NCBI RefSeq assembly: GCF_004345665.1
Contig: NZ_SLWR01000004.1
Location: 62,001-126,000 of the forward strand
Reading direction: 5' to 3'
Source: Kribbella antiqua
GTDB lineage: Bacteria > Actinomycetota > Actinomycetes > Propionibacteriales > Kribbellaceae
Length of the DNA: 64,000 nt
The translations under genes and the position numbers were made by a program. The notes below the pieces were generated by a model. The model searched no databases, had not been told where the DNA came from, and saw nothing but the letters and a program-made list of their open reading frames with translations. Shown one piece after another: positions 26,296 through 36,474 of the stretch (positions are counted from its first letter, which is position 1; every line of letters begins with the position of its first letter).

Positions 26296-26357
26296 CAACA
26301 ACATTTCAGCCGTGTCACAGCTGCAACGAATCGGGTCCCTGCGTGTATCCATGGGGC

Positions 26358-26872
26358 GTGAGGAACCAACGCTTCGTAGTGCTGGCAGCAGTCGCGGGAC
26401 TCGTCCTGACCGGCTGCGGTGACGAGTCCGGTGGTGCCGGCAGTACGCCGTCCAGCACCACCCCTACCACGACTCCTACGCCGACGACACCGACGGTGAC
26501 GCAGTCGACGCCGGTGAGCGCGGGCCTGCCACTGACGGTCACCAGGACCGGCGGCTTCGCCGGCTTCGACGACCAGGTGGTGATCGATGCGGACGGCATC
26601 GCCACAGTGAGCTCACGGGGCAAGGACCCGGTCCGCTGCAAGCTCGACCCGAGCCTGCTCGCGAGCGTCACCACGGCCGCTCAGCAGGTCGACTGGGCCG
26701 CCCTGCAGTCGACGAAGCCGACCACCAAGCACCCCGACGACATGATCGTCGCGGTCACGGTGAGCGGAAAGACCGCCCGGCTGGAGGACCCGAAGCTCAA
26801 GCCGATGACGGCCCCGGTGAGCAAGCTGCTCACCGAAGCCGCCATCCCGCCAGGCAAACTCTGCAAGCCGGT

Positions 26873-26876
<4 letters not shown>
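26358..26876 (+). CDS. secreted lipoprotein, unknown function
   Basis: A 172-residue protein from GTG 26358. The lipobox AGLVLTGCGDE has Cys near residue 20, so it is anchored outside the membrane. A Thr/Pro/Ser linker of about 35 residues precedes a small domain with VTRTGGFAGFDDQVVIDADG, VRCKLDPSLLASV, KHPDDMIVAVTVSGKTARLED and a final cysteine (GKLCKPV). It resembles small actinobacterial lipoproteins of unknown role. Its stop overlaps the stop of the decayed peptidase on the other strand. Confidence 0.8.
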
Positions 26877-27727
<851 letters not shown>

Positions 27728-27743
27728 TCAATCAAAGGAAAAT

Positions 27744-27780
27744 CCGGGGCGCGGGCCTGGGCGGAGGCCACGCGCCCCGG
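27744..27780. terminator. strong hairpin downstream of the M4 protease gene
   Basis: A 10-bp outer stem CCGGGGCGCG / CGCGCCCCGG continues into GGCCT/AGGCC with one bulged A and a 6-nt loop. It lies 23 bases past the protease stop on the minus strand and shields the pseudogene from read-through. Confidence 0.8.
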
Positions 27781-27802
27781 ACGGTGGGTTACCGCGGGTG
27801 GG

Positions 27803-29875
27803 TCAGCCCGCGGTCAGCGAGGTGTCATCGACCACGAAGCTGGTCTGCAGTGACGAGTCCTCGTTCATCAGGAACTTCACCGAGATCGTCTTGCCCTTGT
27901 AGGCGGTCACGTTGAAGGTCTTCTGCGTGTAGGTGGTGTTCTTGTTCAGGTTCGAGTACGTCGCCAGCGTCGTCGTGGTGGAACCGTCGACGATCTGGAT
28001 CTTGGCGGTGTCGTACACGGTCGAGGTGGTCGTCTCGGCGGTGTCGATCCGGATCCAGAACGACAGAGTCGCGCTGGTCGCCGACGCCGGGATGGCGACG
28101 GACTGGGCCTCGTTCTCGGTCGACGTGGTGCCGTTGCCGCCGAGCCACATCTTCCAGCTGCCGGTGCGGGCCGGACGGCCGGTGTTGTTGGTGATCGGGC
28201 CGGAGGTGCCGGTCCAGTTCACCGCGCCGGACTCGAAGCCCGGGTTCAGCAGCAGGTTGCTACCGGTGGGCGGCGGCTCGGTGCCACCACCGCAGGCCGC
28301 CGCTCCGGCCGGGACGGAGATGCCGCTGAACGCGGCCTCGATGCCCTTGCACTGGGCGGAGTCGGCGCCGTACAGCTCCTTGGCCGAGTTGATCGCGCCT
28401 TCACGGGCGTCGCGGTAGGTGCTGCCCGAGCTGAGCTTGGTGCTCAGCGTGCGGTACCAGACCTTGGCGGCTACATCGCGGCCGACACCGGCGATGGTGG
28501 CGCCGTTGCAGGCGGTGCTGCTGTGCGTCACGCCGCCGATGACCTTGCTGCCGGTGCCCTCGGAGGCCAGGTAGAACCAGTGGTTCAGCGCGCCGGACGA
28601 GTAGTGCGGGTCTAGGCCGCCGGTGCTGGTCGACCAGCAGTCCACGCTGCGGCCGTCCTTCGACGGCTTGTCCATGTAGCGCAGCGGGGTGCCGTTCCCG
28701 TTGATGTTGATCTTCTCGCCGATCAGGTAGTCACCCGGGTCGGACGAGTTGTTCGCCGAGAACTCGACCATGGTGCCGAAGATGTCGGAGTTCGCCTCGT
28801 TCAGGCCGCCTGCGTCACCCGAGTAGTTCAGGTTGGCAGTGGCCTGGTTGACGCCGTGGCTCATCTCGTGGCCGGCCACGTCGATGGACGTCAGTGGGTG
28901 CGTGTTGCCCGATCCGTCGCCGTACGTCATCTGGGTGCCGTCCCAGAACGCGTTCACGTACGCGTTGCCGTAGTGCACCCGGGAGCGGGCGCCCTGGCCG
29001 TTGTTGAAGATGCCGTTCCGGCCGTGGGCGTTCTTGTAGTAGTCCCAGGTGAGCTGCGAGCCGTAGTGCGCGTCAACGCCGGCTGTCTGCCGGTTCGACG
29101 CTGTGCCGTCGCCCCAGGTGTCGTCCGAGTCGGTGAAGAGTGTGCCGTTGCCGGACGTCGCACCGTTGAGGTCGGTAGTGTTGTTGCCACCGCGACTCGG
29201 GTCGCTCAGGGAGTAGCTGCCCGAGGTGCCGATCGACACGGTGCCGGAGTACATCGAGTTACCGGTACCGGTCTCGATCTCGTCGTTCTGGTCGAGCAAG
29301 GCGCCGGACTTCGCATCGATGTAGGAGTGCAGTACCGACGGGGTCTGGTCGGGCTTGACGCCGGTGGTGACGACCTCGTACGCGAGCACCGGCTTGGTCG
29401 GAGTGACGAAGACGACCAGCGTCCCCTTGTTACTGGTGGCCTTGAACTTCGCCGTCTTCGCGCCCGTGGCCAGGGCGGCAGCCTCGGACAGCGTCGGCTT
29501 GGTCGAGACCCCAACGGCCTTGGCGCCGCGGTTGTAGGTCACGTGGCTGATCGATTGGCCGTTGCGCTTCACGATCATGTCACCACCGACGACCTTGAGA
29601 CCGTTGTAGGTGCGGTCGTAGCGGACGAACTCGGTGCCGTCGGCATCCTTGACCACGTCACGGACCTTGAGCACCTCGCCACCTGCGAGCCCGAGGGCGG
29701 CGGCCGTTTGCGCGGTCAGCGCTTGTTCGGCCTGGACAGCGGCCTGCCAGTTGAAGCCGGACGCTGGGAGCGGAGCCGTACGATCCGCGGCTCCCGCGGG
29801 CGAGCTGGTGAACGCCCCGGCGAGACCTGCTGCCGCGACAATTGCCACCGCCCCTGCTGATGTCAGTCGTTTCAA
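27803..29875 (-). CDS. secreted M4 (thermolysin-like) metalloprotease
   Basis: A 690-residue zinc endopeptidase. The signal peptide is residues 1-29 (SAGAVAIVAAAGLAGAFTSSPAGA). An FTP/PepSY-type propeptide extends to about residue 200. The catalytic domain has HEMSH near residue 335 and the third zinc ligand in GGLNEANSD near 357. A Pro-rich hinge (GGGTEPPPTGS) leads to a C-terminal beta-sandwich of about 150 residues (NPGFESGAVNWTG...FVVDDTSLTAG) that probably aids substrate binding. It acts outside the cell after self-cleavage of the propeptide. The adjacent pseudogene carries part of the same C-terminal domain. Confidence 0.95.
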   Translation of the reverse strand: MKRLTSAGAVAIVAAAGLAGAFTSSPAGAADRTAPLPASGFNWQAAVQAEQALTAQTAAALGLAGGEVLKVRDVVKDADGTEFVRYDRTYNGLKVVGGDMIVKRNGQSISHVTYNRGAKAVGVSTKPTLSEAAALATGAKTAKFKATSNKGTLVVFVTPTKPVLAYEVVTTGVKPDQTPSVLHSYIDAKSGALLDQNDEIETGTGNSMYSGTVSIGTSGSYSLSDPSRGGNNTTDLNGATSGNGTLFTDSDDTWGDGTASNRQTAGVDAHYGSQLTWDYYKNAHGRNGIFNNGQGARSRVHYGNAYVNAFWDGTQMTYGDGSGNTHPLTSIDVAGHEMSHGVNQATANLNYSGDAGGLNEANSDIFGTMVEFSANNSSDPGDYLIGEKININGNGTPLRYMDKPSKDGRSVDCWSTSTGGLDPHYSSGALNHWFYLASEGTGSKVIGGVTHSSTACNGATIAGVGRDVAAKVWYRTLSTKLSSGSTYRDAREGAINSAKELYGADSAQCKGIEAAFSGISVPAGAAACGGGTEPPPTGSNLLLNPGFESGAVNWTGTSGPITNNTGRPARTGSWKMWLGGNGTTSTENEAQSVAIPASATSATLSFWIRIDTAETTTSTVYDTAKIQIVDGSTTTTLATYSNLNKNTTYTQKTFNVTAYKGKTISVKFLMNEDSSLQTSFVVDDTSLTAG

Positions 29876-30100
29876 GACAACATCTCCTCACGGTGTGGTC
29901 GCTGTTTGGGCTCAGCGACCGAATTCAGTTGGGGACGCCGGATGCTGACGCAAAAGTGCCATTACTCAGTTGTGACACTCTGTGTCGAGACATGCGAGAT
30001 CTGTTACATCCGACTGTGTGGGAGGACTCTTGCCCTCACCGGGCGCCGCGTCAAGGGATTCTCGCGAAACGACAGGGAAAACCCGCACTGCCCGCCGTTG

Positions 30101-32071
30101 TCAGTCCGCGGGTTTCAGCGTCCGTCGAAGGTCTTCCGGCAACACGACAGGCAGCTGGCAGGTGAACTTCTGACACACGTACGCCGCCGGGCGGTCGTTG
30201 ACCAGGTCCCGGCCGGCCATCAGCGGTACGTCGAGGCCGGGGGCGCCGTGGACGATCGCCGTACCCCAAGGAGCGGAGCTGAACGCCGTCCGTCGCAGCT
30301 CTGCGGATTCTCCGACGATCGCGATCTCGAGCGGGCCGGAGGCGATCGTCTCGGCCACCGCGAGGGCCCGGCCGGCGAAGCGGGGTGCACGGGCTGCGAT
30401 GGCGGCCGAGGCCTTGAGGGCCTGCTTGGCGGCGGTCTCGTACCGGACTGATCCGGTCAGGCTGGCCAAGGTCGTGAAGGCCTCGGCGGCCAGGCTCACG
30501 CCGGACGGGCTGGCGTTGTCGGTGGGATCCTGCGGTCGCCAGACCAGCTCCTCGGCATCGGCGGCCGTGTCGAAATATGAGCCGTCGGCAACAAACTGCT
30601 CAATCACCCGGTCCAGAAGGCCTTCTGCGGTCTTGAACCACTCGATGTTGCCGGTAGCACCTAACAGCGTGAGGCAAGCTTGGGCGTACGACGCGTAGTC
30701 CTCGAGCACACCGTGGGCAGTACCGACCGCGCCGTCCCGTGAGGTCCGGTGGAGCTTGTTGCTGGTGTCGATGTGGACGTCCCGGACCAACCTGGCCGCG
30801 GCTTCGGCGGCTTCGACGTACTCGGGCCGGTCCAGAATGACGCCGGCTCTGGTCAGGGCGGTGATGGCGAGTCCGTTCCAGGCTGCGACCACTTTGTCGT
30901 CGCGGCCGGGGTAGGTGCGCCGGCTCCTGACTTGCTTCAGCGTCGCCCGGATCTGCTGCCACCGCTCGGGATCGTCCGGGTCTTGGCGAAGCTGCAGGAC
31001 GCTTGAGCCGTGCTCGAAGGTGCCGGTGACGTCACACAGGTCGATGACCCACTTGGCGTCGTCGGGGTTGAGCGCTTCGTGGAGTTGCTCCGGCGTCCAG
31101 ACGTAGTACTTGCCCTCCTCGCCCTCGGTGTCCGCGTCGAGGGCCGAGGCGAAGCCGCCTTCGTCGGTGCAGAGCTCGGTGAGGAGGAAGTCGGCGGTCT
31201 CCTCGGCGATCCTTCGGGCGAGCGGGTCCCCGCTGACGGTCCACCAGTGGGTGTAGACGTCGAGCAGGAGGGCGTTGTCGTACAGCATCTTCTCGAAGTG
31301 CGGGACGATCCACTGGCCGTCGACCGAGTAGCGCGCGAAGCCGCCGGCCAACTGGTCGTACATGCCGCCGCGGGCCATCCGCTCGCACGTCTTCGCGACC
31401 ATGTCGAGGGCATCTTCGGAACCGGTGCGGCGATGGTGGCGCAGGAGGAAGTCGAGCACCATCGACGGCGGGAACTTGGGGGCGGACCCGAAGCCGGCGT
31501 CCACCGGGTCGAAGTCCACCTTGAGCAAGGCGGCTGCTTTCTCCAGGTCGACGGTGGCGCTTTGGGGCGGTTGCTGTGCTCCGAGTTGCTCGACCACGCG
31601 CCGGCCGATGCCGTCGATCTGGTCGCGCTTGGTCCGCCACGTGTCGACCAAGGACGCGAGTACCTGCTGAAACGACGCCATCCCGGCGCGCGGCTCGGCC
31701 GGGAAGTACGTGCCGCAGAAGAACGGCTCGGCGTCCGGGGTCAGGAACACCGACATCGGCCAGCCGCCCTGACCGGTCATCGCGACCGTCGCGGACATGT
31801 AGATCGCGTCCACGTCCGGGCGCTCCTCGCGATCCACCTTGATACTGACGAAGTGCTCGTTGAGGTAGGCCGCCGTACGCTCGTCCTCGAACGACTCGTG
31901 CGCCATCACGTGACACCAGTGACACGCCGAGTACCCGACCGACAGGAACACCGGCACGTCCCGCTCCCGCGCCTCCGCGAACGCGGCCTCCGACCACTCG
32001 CGCCACGCCACCGGGTTGTCCGCATGCTGCCGCAGGTAGGGGCTGGTGCTCCGGCCAAGCTCGTTCGCCAT
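30101..32071 (-). CDS. thioredoxin-domain protein of the YyaL/DUF255 (spermatogenesis-associated 20-like) family
   Basis: A 656-residue protein. The N-terminal thioredoxin-like domain contains NPVAWREWSEAAFAEARERD, SVGYSACHWCHVMAHESFED with a CxxC motif near residue 50, and QGGWPMSVFLTPDAEPFF. A long (alpha/alpha)6-barrel domain follows, as in glycoside-processing enzymes (FARYSVDGQWIVPHFEKMLYDNALL, DDKVVAAWNGLAI). Length is near the family norm. The biochemical role is not established. In actinomycetes the gene often lies near mca and greA, as here. Confidence 0.92.
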   Translation of the reverse strand: MANELGRSTSPYLRQHADNPVAWREWSEAAFAEARERDVPVFLSVGYSACHWCHVMAHESFEDERTAAYLNEHFVSIKVDREERPDVDAIYMSATVAMTGQGGWPMSVFLTPDAEPFFCGTYFPAEPRAGMASFQQVLASLVDTWRTKRDQIDGIGRRVVEQLGAQQPPQSATVDLEKAAALLKVDFDPVDAGFGSAPKFPPSMVLDFLLRHHRRTGSEDALDMVAKTCERMARGGMYDQLAGGFARYSVDGQWIVPHFEKMLYDNALLLDVYTHWWTVSGDPLARRIAEETADFLLTELCTDEGGFASALDADTEGEEGKYYVWTPEQLHEALNPDDAKWVIDLCDVTGTFEHGSSVLQLRQDPDDPERWQQIRATLKQVRSRRTYPGRDDKVVAAWNGLAITALTRAGVILDRPEYVEAAEAAARLVRDVHIDTSNKLHRTSRDGAVGTAHGVLEDYASYAQACLTLLGATGNIEWFKTAEGLLDRVIEQFVADGSYFDTAADAEELVWRPQDPTDNASPSGVSLAAEAFTTLASLTGSVRYETAAKQALKASAAIAARAPRFAGRALAVAETIASGPLEIAIVGESAELRRTAFSSAPWGTAIVHGAPGLDVPLMAGRDLVNDRPAAYVCQKFTCQLPVVLPEDLRRTLKPAD

Positions 32072-32119
32072 GACTCCACCGTAAGCGGAGTCCCGCCGAA
32101 CTACGCTCCGCCCCCGTGG

Positions 32120-33145
32120 TCAGACGGTCTGTGAGAGGGCGACCGACAGGCCCAGGGTGAGGGCCATGATGAAGAGTTCGGTGCCGACGAGCTGCCAGAA
32201 TCGGTTGCCACCTTCAACCAAGTCGCCGATCGCGTGGCGGCGGTGCAACCAGCCGCCGATGATCAAGAGCAGGAACGCGGCTGTCTTGGCCAGGAGGAGC
32301 ACGCCGTACGCGTCGGACGTGAGTACGTCGAAGATCGAACCCCAGCCACCACCCTTGGCGGCGAGCCGGCCGGCGGCGCTGATCAGGCCGCTGACGAGGA
32401 GGGCGATCGACGAGATGACGGCGACCTGGTTGAACCGCTCGAGCACGATCGCCAGGCCGCCGCGGCTGGCCCGTCCGTACCGGACCAGGCCCGCGAGTCC
32501 GCCGATCCAGGTGGTCGCCGCGATGACGTGAATGACCAGGAAGGCACCGGCGAGGACGACGTACGACTCATTCCGCGGGTACGCCGTGACCGCGGGCGGG
32601 ATGAGCGCCGCGATCGCGACCAGTACGCCGAGCCCGGCCGCCGACGACGTCTGGACGCGGCGGATGCCAATCGCCAGCGCGACGACCAGGATGCCGGTGA
32701 TCAGCAGCGCCTTGACCTCCGGTACGCCGAGAGCGTCGTCCAGCCGGAGGTACAGCAGGTTGACCGGGGTGTCGAGCAGGACCGCAGCGGTGACGATCGC
32801 GCCGGCGAAGGCGGCCACCGCCCAGACGATCGCGGAGTTGCTCGCGTCGCGGACCGCCCGGCGGCCCTGGACGCCCAGCGGGCCGCCTTCGATCCGCAGC
32901 AGGACGACCGCGGCGAGCAGGGCACCCGCACAGCCGACGGTCGCGAAGTTCGAGATCAGCCGGAAGAAGGGCAGCAGCCAGGCGATGAAGAGGCTCGGCC
33001 CGCCGATCCCGCCGGTGTCATGCGGTTCGCTGTTGGCCGCGAACAGTGCCACCACCAGCGCCACCAGGGCGATCAGCACCGCACTTGCGCCACCCGCGAC
33101 CAGACGCCCGGGCATGCGATGCCGGGCGGCGCGGGTTCCGGTCAC
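32120..33145 (-). CDS. CopD-domain membrane protein
   Basis: A 341-residue protein with about eight or nine membrane helices. The CopD-like region carries FLVIHVIAATTWIGGLAGLVRYG (conserved His and Trp) and VLLLAKTAAFLLLIIGGWLHRRHAIGD (conserved Lys and His pair), typical of copper-resistance CopD/PCuAC-associated proteins. Copper uptake or export is inferred from the family. It is separate from the copC-copD pair at 43-45 kb. The GTG start is tentative; ATG 11 codons later is possible. Confidence 0.82.
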   Translation of the reverse strand: MTGTRAARHRMPGRLVAGGASAVLIALVALVVALFAANSEPHDTGGIGGPSLFIAWLLPFFRLISNFATVGCAGALLAAVVLLRIEGGPLGVQGRRAVRDASNSAIVWAVAAFAGAIVTAAVLLDTPVNLLYLRLDDALGVPEVKALLITGILVVALAIGIRRVQTSSAAGLGVLVAIAALIPPAVTAYPRNESYVVLAGAFLVIHVIAATTWIGGLAGLVRYGRASRGGLAIVLERFNQVAVISSIALLVSGLISAAGRLAAKGGGWGSIFDVLTSDAYGVLLLAKTAAFLLLIIGGWLHRRHAIGDLVEGGNRFWQLVGTELFIMALTLGLSVALSQTV

Positions 33146-33349
33146 AGAGCGTCCCCGCCCTCGGCACGATTCAACACGCGGCTCACTATAGGGTCAGCCG
33201 GCAGTGGGCTGCCCAGTCCGACACCATCTCGTGATCACGCCGTCGCGAACGGTCGTGCGATTGTGACGTACGGCAACTTCCGGAGCCGTTGCCATTGGCA
33301 TCGACCGGCTTCGGACCTTACCCGGCTCGGAGTGCGCCGGGGTGCCGGC

Positions 33350-33670
33350 TCAGCTCGGCGAGTGTGCCGGGGTGTCGCCGTTGGTCTTGGAGTCAGTCGG
33401 CTTCGGGGCTGCGTCAGTCGTCTTCGGGGTTTCCGGCGGCGCGGCATCGCCAGCCGGGGCCGGTGAGCTGTCCGCCGTCGGCGGGACGGCGGACTGTGCT
33501 GGGTCGTCCGCACTGCCGTTCTCGACGTCGAAGTCGATCTTCTTCAACTGCTTGCCCATGTTGCGCCACAGCAGCACCGTGGCGGCACCGAGAGCGAGCA
33601 CGATCAGCAGCGCGACCCAGCCGGGGCGCACCGAGTTCGGGTCGATCTCGGCCGCCGGAAGGAACGTCAT
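33350..33670 (-). CDS. small single-helix membrane protein next to mca
   Basis: A 106-residue protein from ATG 33670 with GGGGTG upstream. One membrane helix spans about residues 17-37 (GWVALLIVLALGAATVLLW), with a basic amphipathic stretch (RNMGKQLKKIDFDV) and a Pro/Thr/Ala-rich disordered tail. The NMGKQLKKI segment recurs in small actinobacterial proteins encoded beside mca. The function is unknown. Confidence 0.72.
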   Translation of the reverse strand: MTFLPAAEIDPNSVRPGWVALLIVLALGAATVLLWRNMGKQLKKIDFDVENGSADDPAQSAVPPTADSSPAPAGDAAPPETPKTTDAAPKPTDSKTNGDTPAHSPS

Positions 33671-33744
33671 CGCTGTCACCCCACCAGTCTCTCACTGTGC
33701 TGGATTCCTTCCCCACCCCACCGCCCCGGTCTGGCTGCCCGCGG

Positions 33745-34608
33745 TCAGCGCAGCCCCGCAAACAGATCGTCCTCGGGCAATTCCGACTCGACCAGACTCC
33801 GGGCCAGCTCATAGTCCTCGGTCGGCCACGCCTCCTGGTGCACTTCCAGCGGTACGGCGAACCACGCCCCGTCCGGGTCGATCTGAGTGGCATGCGCGAG
33901 CAGCGCCTTGTCCCGGACGGCGAAGTACTGCGCGCACTCGACCCGGGTGGTGATCCGGCGCTCGTTCTCCGGATCCGGCTTCCAGTCCTGCAGCCGTTCG
34001 GCGTACGGCGACTCCAGCCCGCGCGCGACCATTCCGTCGTGCAGCGCCTTCATCCGCTCGTAGTGGAACGTGTGGTGGTAGTAGAGCTTGAGCGGCTGCC
34101 ACGGCTCGCCGAGCTCCGGGTACGCGTCCTTGTCCCCGGCCGCCTCGAACGCGGCCACGGTGATGGTGTGGCACATCACGTGGTCCGGGTGCGGGTAGCC
34201 GCCGTTCTCGTCGTACGTCGTGACGACCTGCGGACGGAACTCGCGGATCAGCTTCACCAGCGGGGCGGCCGCGTCCTCCACCTTTTGCGCGGCGAAGCAG
34301 CCCTCCGGCAGCGGCGGCAGCGGGTCACCCTCCGGGAACCCGGAGTCGATCCAGCCCAGCCACTCCTGCCGGATGCCGAGGATCTCCCGGGCCGCGTCCA
34401 TCTCCTTGCGGCGGATCTCGGTGATGTTCTCCAGCACCTCCGGCCGGTCCATCTTGGGATTCAGGATCGACCCGCGCTCTCCACCCGTACACGTCGCCAC
34501 CAGCACCTGAACACCTTCGTCCACGTACCGGGCCGTCGACGCGGCCCCCTTACTGGACTCGTCATCAGGGTGGGCATGCACATGCAACAACCGAAGATCT
34601 CCACTCAC
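33745..34608 (-). CDS. mca: mycothiol S-conjugate amidase
   Basis: A 287-residue zinc amidase that cleaves mycothiol-drug conjugates so that mercapturic acids can be excreted. It has the LmbE/PIG-L zinc site LLHVHAHPDDESSKGA near residues 8-22, CTGGERGSILNPK, and TTYDENGGYPHPDHVMCH with the third ligand. Mca rather than MshB is favoured by length, by the RLQDWKPDPENERRITTRV stretch, and by position next to DUF4307 and greA as in mycobacteria. GTG 34608 places the zinc motif at the usual distance, and a CATTGT box just upstream suggests a leaderless mRNA. Confidence 0.93.
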   Translation of the reverse strand: MSGDLRLLHVHAHPDDESSKGAASTARYVDEGVQVLVATCTGGERGSILNPKMDRPEVLENITEIRRKEMDAAREILGIRQEWLGWIDSGFPEGDPLPPLPEGCFAAQKVEDAAAPLVKLIREFRPQVVTTYDENGGYPHPDHVMCHTITVAAFEAAGDKDAYPELGEPWQPLKLYYHHTFHYERMKALHDGMVARGLESPYAERLQDWKPDPENERRITTRVECAQYFAVRDKALLAHATQIDPDGAWFAVPLEVHQEAWPTEDYELARSLVESELPEDDLFAGLR

Positions 34609-34679
34609 AAGACACAATGGTCCTCCAACCCCGGCCCATCCCAAGAACCGGCCCCGTCCCCACACCCACCTGGACCCCC

Positions 34680-35327
34680 GTGACCGACCCCACCACCCCC
34701 ACCCCGGCCCCCAGGCCGGACTCACCCCAAGCATCACCCCCAACCCCCGGACCCGTGCCCGGCGCGGCGCCACCGCCGACCCCAGGCAGCACGCCCCACG
34801 CGACCCCCAGCCCCGCCCGAGGGAAGGCGCCCGACTTGACCTCCTCCCCGGCTGCAGCGGCGAACAACCAGGCACAAACAGAGTCGGCCGCACCGGCACC
34901 CACGCCAGCCGGAGATCAGCTGAGCGACCAGGCAGACCTGGATGCCAGGTATGGGAGGCGGCGGGGGCGGCGGCCTGTGGTGATTGGGGTGCTGGGAGTG
35001 GTGGTGCTGACGGGGCTGACCTGGCTGGTGTGGGTCGCGTTCATCCAGTCGAACCCACCGGTGACATCCCGCCTGCTCGGCTATGAGATCACCTCGCCGA
35101 CCACCGCCAAGGCGACGATCCAGGTCGACCGCACCAAGTCCACCGTGGCGAACTGTCGCCTGCAGGCCAAGGCCGCCGACTTCTCCATCGTCGGCGAGAT
35201 CACCGTGACCGTCCCCGCCGACTCCCCCCGCCACCAAACCCTCCCCGCCACCCTCACCACCCAACGAGCGGCCACGGCCGTGGTCCTCATCGGCTGCACC
35301 ACCCCCTCGGACCCCCACCCCCGCTGA
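34680..35327 (+). CDS. DUF4307 membrane protein with Pro/Thr-rich N-terminal extension
   Basis: About 215 residues from GTG 34680; an ATG at 34617 would add 21 but sits only 8 bp from the mca start. The N-terminal ~75 residues are Pro/Thr/Ala-rich and encoded by very C-rich DNA. The DUF4307 core begins LDARYGRRRGRRPVVIG, with one membrane helix (VLGVVVLTGLTWLVWVAFI) and an outer domain (SRLLGYEITSPTTAKATIQVDR...TVANCRLQAKA...VVLIGCTTP) with two cysteines. The function is unknown. The linkage mca-DUF4307-greA is conserved in actinomycetes. Confidence 0.8.
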   Translation: MTDPTTPTPAPRPDSPQASPPTPGPVPGAAPPPTPGSTPHATPSPARGKAPDLTSSPAAAANNQAQTESAAPAPTPAGDQLSDQADLDARYGRRRGRRPVVIGVLGVVVLTGLTWLVWVAFIQSNPPVTSRLLGYEITSPTTAKATIQVDRTKSTVANCRLQAKAADFSIVGEITVTVPADSPRHQTLPATLTTQRAATAVVLIGCTTPSDPHPR

Positions 35328-35867
35328 CCCAGCCGGCCGCGTGCCATCGATTGCTATGCACCGAGCCGGGCAGGGCGTCGTACAGGCTTGCCAAGACAAC
35401 CCACGCATAGGATCCGAAGGCCACTTTTCGGAACATAATTTGCGCCTGCTGGCAGCGATGTTCCGGAAAGCCGCGGTTGGTCGACCGCCGGGCACATGCA
35501 CCAGCCGTCGGGGTGGGTGGTATCGACCGCCGGTGCCGGGCGAGGCGTCGTACGGGAAGGGGTTGGCGTACAGCGGGCGGATGCGCCGAGGCGCGGTGAC
35601 ATCGACCGTCGCGGGTCGGTGTTGTGAGGCGCCCGTACGGGCGGGAGGAGCCGGTGCGAGCGTGGTCGGCCAGGGTGGGGGCAACCGATTGCCGGAAGGT
35701 GCTCAGGATGTGGGAAAAAGCACCGGGCAAGCGGTTTCCCAGCGGTTGAGGGGTCAAAGAACTGTGGGGTTCCGGACTGGATCTTGGTACGCTCGTTGGA
35801 TTGGTCGCCGTCGACGACGGCGGCCAGAAGCATTTTCTGCCCATCCCACCGACACAAGGAGCAGCCC
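35328..35867. other. 540-bp intergenic region with a dispersed repeat and the greA promoter
   Basis: I see no gene here. It holds an inverted copy of the 45-bp element, several CGTCGTACG-type words, and at its right end the greA leader. Overlapping minus-strand frames across the region are low complexity and lack ribosome-binding sites. Confidence 0.6.
35425..35469 (-). repeat. 45-bp palindromic element, copy 3 (inverted)
   Basis: Read on the minus strand it matches copy 1 at 39 of 45 positions, including CTGCCAGCAGGCGCAA and TTATGTTCCG. One arm has a single mismatch (TTTTCGGA on the plus strand). A GTACGACG word recurs downstream at a similar distance, as in copies 1 and 2. Confidence 0.8.
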
Positions 35868-36380
35868 GTGACGCAGAGGATCGAAGAGGACAGCGTTGTC
35901 TGGCTGACGCAGGACGGTTACGACCAGCTGAAGTCCGAGCTCGAGCACCTCAAGGGCCCTGCCCGTGCCGAGATCACCCAGCGCATCAGCGAGGCCAGGG
36001 ACGAGGGCGACCTCAAGGAGAACGGCGGGTACCACGCCGCCAAGGACGAGCAGGGCAAGATCGAGGCGCGGATCCGGCAGCTGGAGGACATGCTGCGGCG
36101 CGCCCGGGTCGGCGAGACCCCGAAGGCCGGCGCGAAGATCGGGCCGGGGATGAAGGTGTCGATCAAGTTCGCCGGTGACAACGATGTCGAGACGTTCCTG
36201 CTCGGCTCCCGCGAGCTCCTCGCCCTGGACGCGTCGGTCGACATCGACGTGTACTCGCCGCAGTCCCCGCTGGGATCCGCGATCCTCGGCAAGAAGAAGG
36301 GCGACAAGGCGACTTACGAGGCGCCGAACGGCAAGGACGTGACGGTCGAGATCGTCGCCGCCGAACCCTTCACCGGCTGA
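35868..36380 (+). CDS. greA: transcription elongation factor GreA
   Basis: A 170-residue factor that rescues backtracked RNA polymerase by stimulating transcript cleavage. The N-terminal coiled coil carries WLTQDGYDQLKSELEHL and the acidic tip RDEGDLKENGGYHAAKDEQG, whose residues reach the polymerase active site. The C-terminal FKBP-like domain (GPGMKVSIKFAGD...LGSAILGKKKGDKATYEAPNG) binds the polymerase. AAGGAG lies six bases before GTG 35868. A strong terminator follows. Confidence 0.96.
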   Translation: MTQRIEEDSVVWLTQDGYDQLKSELEHLKGPARAEITQRISEARDEGDLKENGGYHAAKDEQGKIEARIRQLEDMLRRARVGETPKAGAKIGPGMKVSIKFAGDNDVETFLLGSRELLALDASVDIDVYSPQSPLGSAILGKKKGDKATYEAPNGKDVTVEIVAAEPFTG

Positions 36381-36393
36381 CCCCACCAGCTCA

Positions 36394-36421
36394 GCGCCCT
36401 GGTGGACCTCCACCGGGGCGC
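36394..36421 (+). terminator. greA terminator
   Basis: GCGCCCTGGTGG pairs with CCACCGGGGCGC (one T-G pair) around an ACCT loop, followed by TTGTCATTT. Confidence 0.85.
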
Positions 36422-36432
36422 TTGTCATTTCT

Positions 36433-36474
36433 GCCGTACGACGTGGTGCGCCGACAGCCGGCCCGTCGTACGGC
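36433..36474. repeat. 10-bp inverted repeat, 22-nt loop
   Basis: GCCGTACGAC (36433-36442) and GTCGTACGGC (36465-36474) are perfect arms just past the greA terminator. The 264-bp gap from here to the VOC gene holds no gene. Confidence 0.5.

Noticed and set aside
35287..35857. Overlapping minus-strand frames before greA
   Set aside because: Pro/Arg-rich, no ribosome-binding site, and they span the 45-bp repeat, whose copies elsewhere are not coding.
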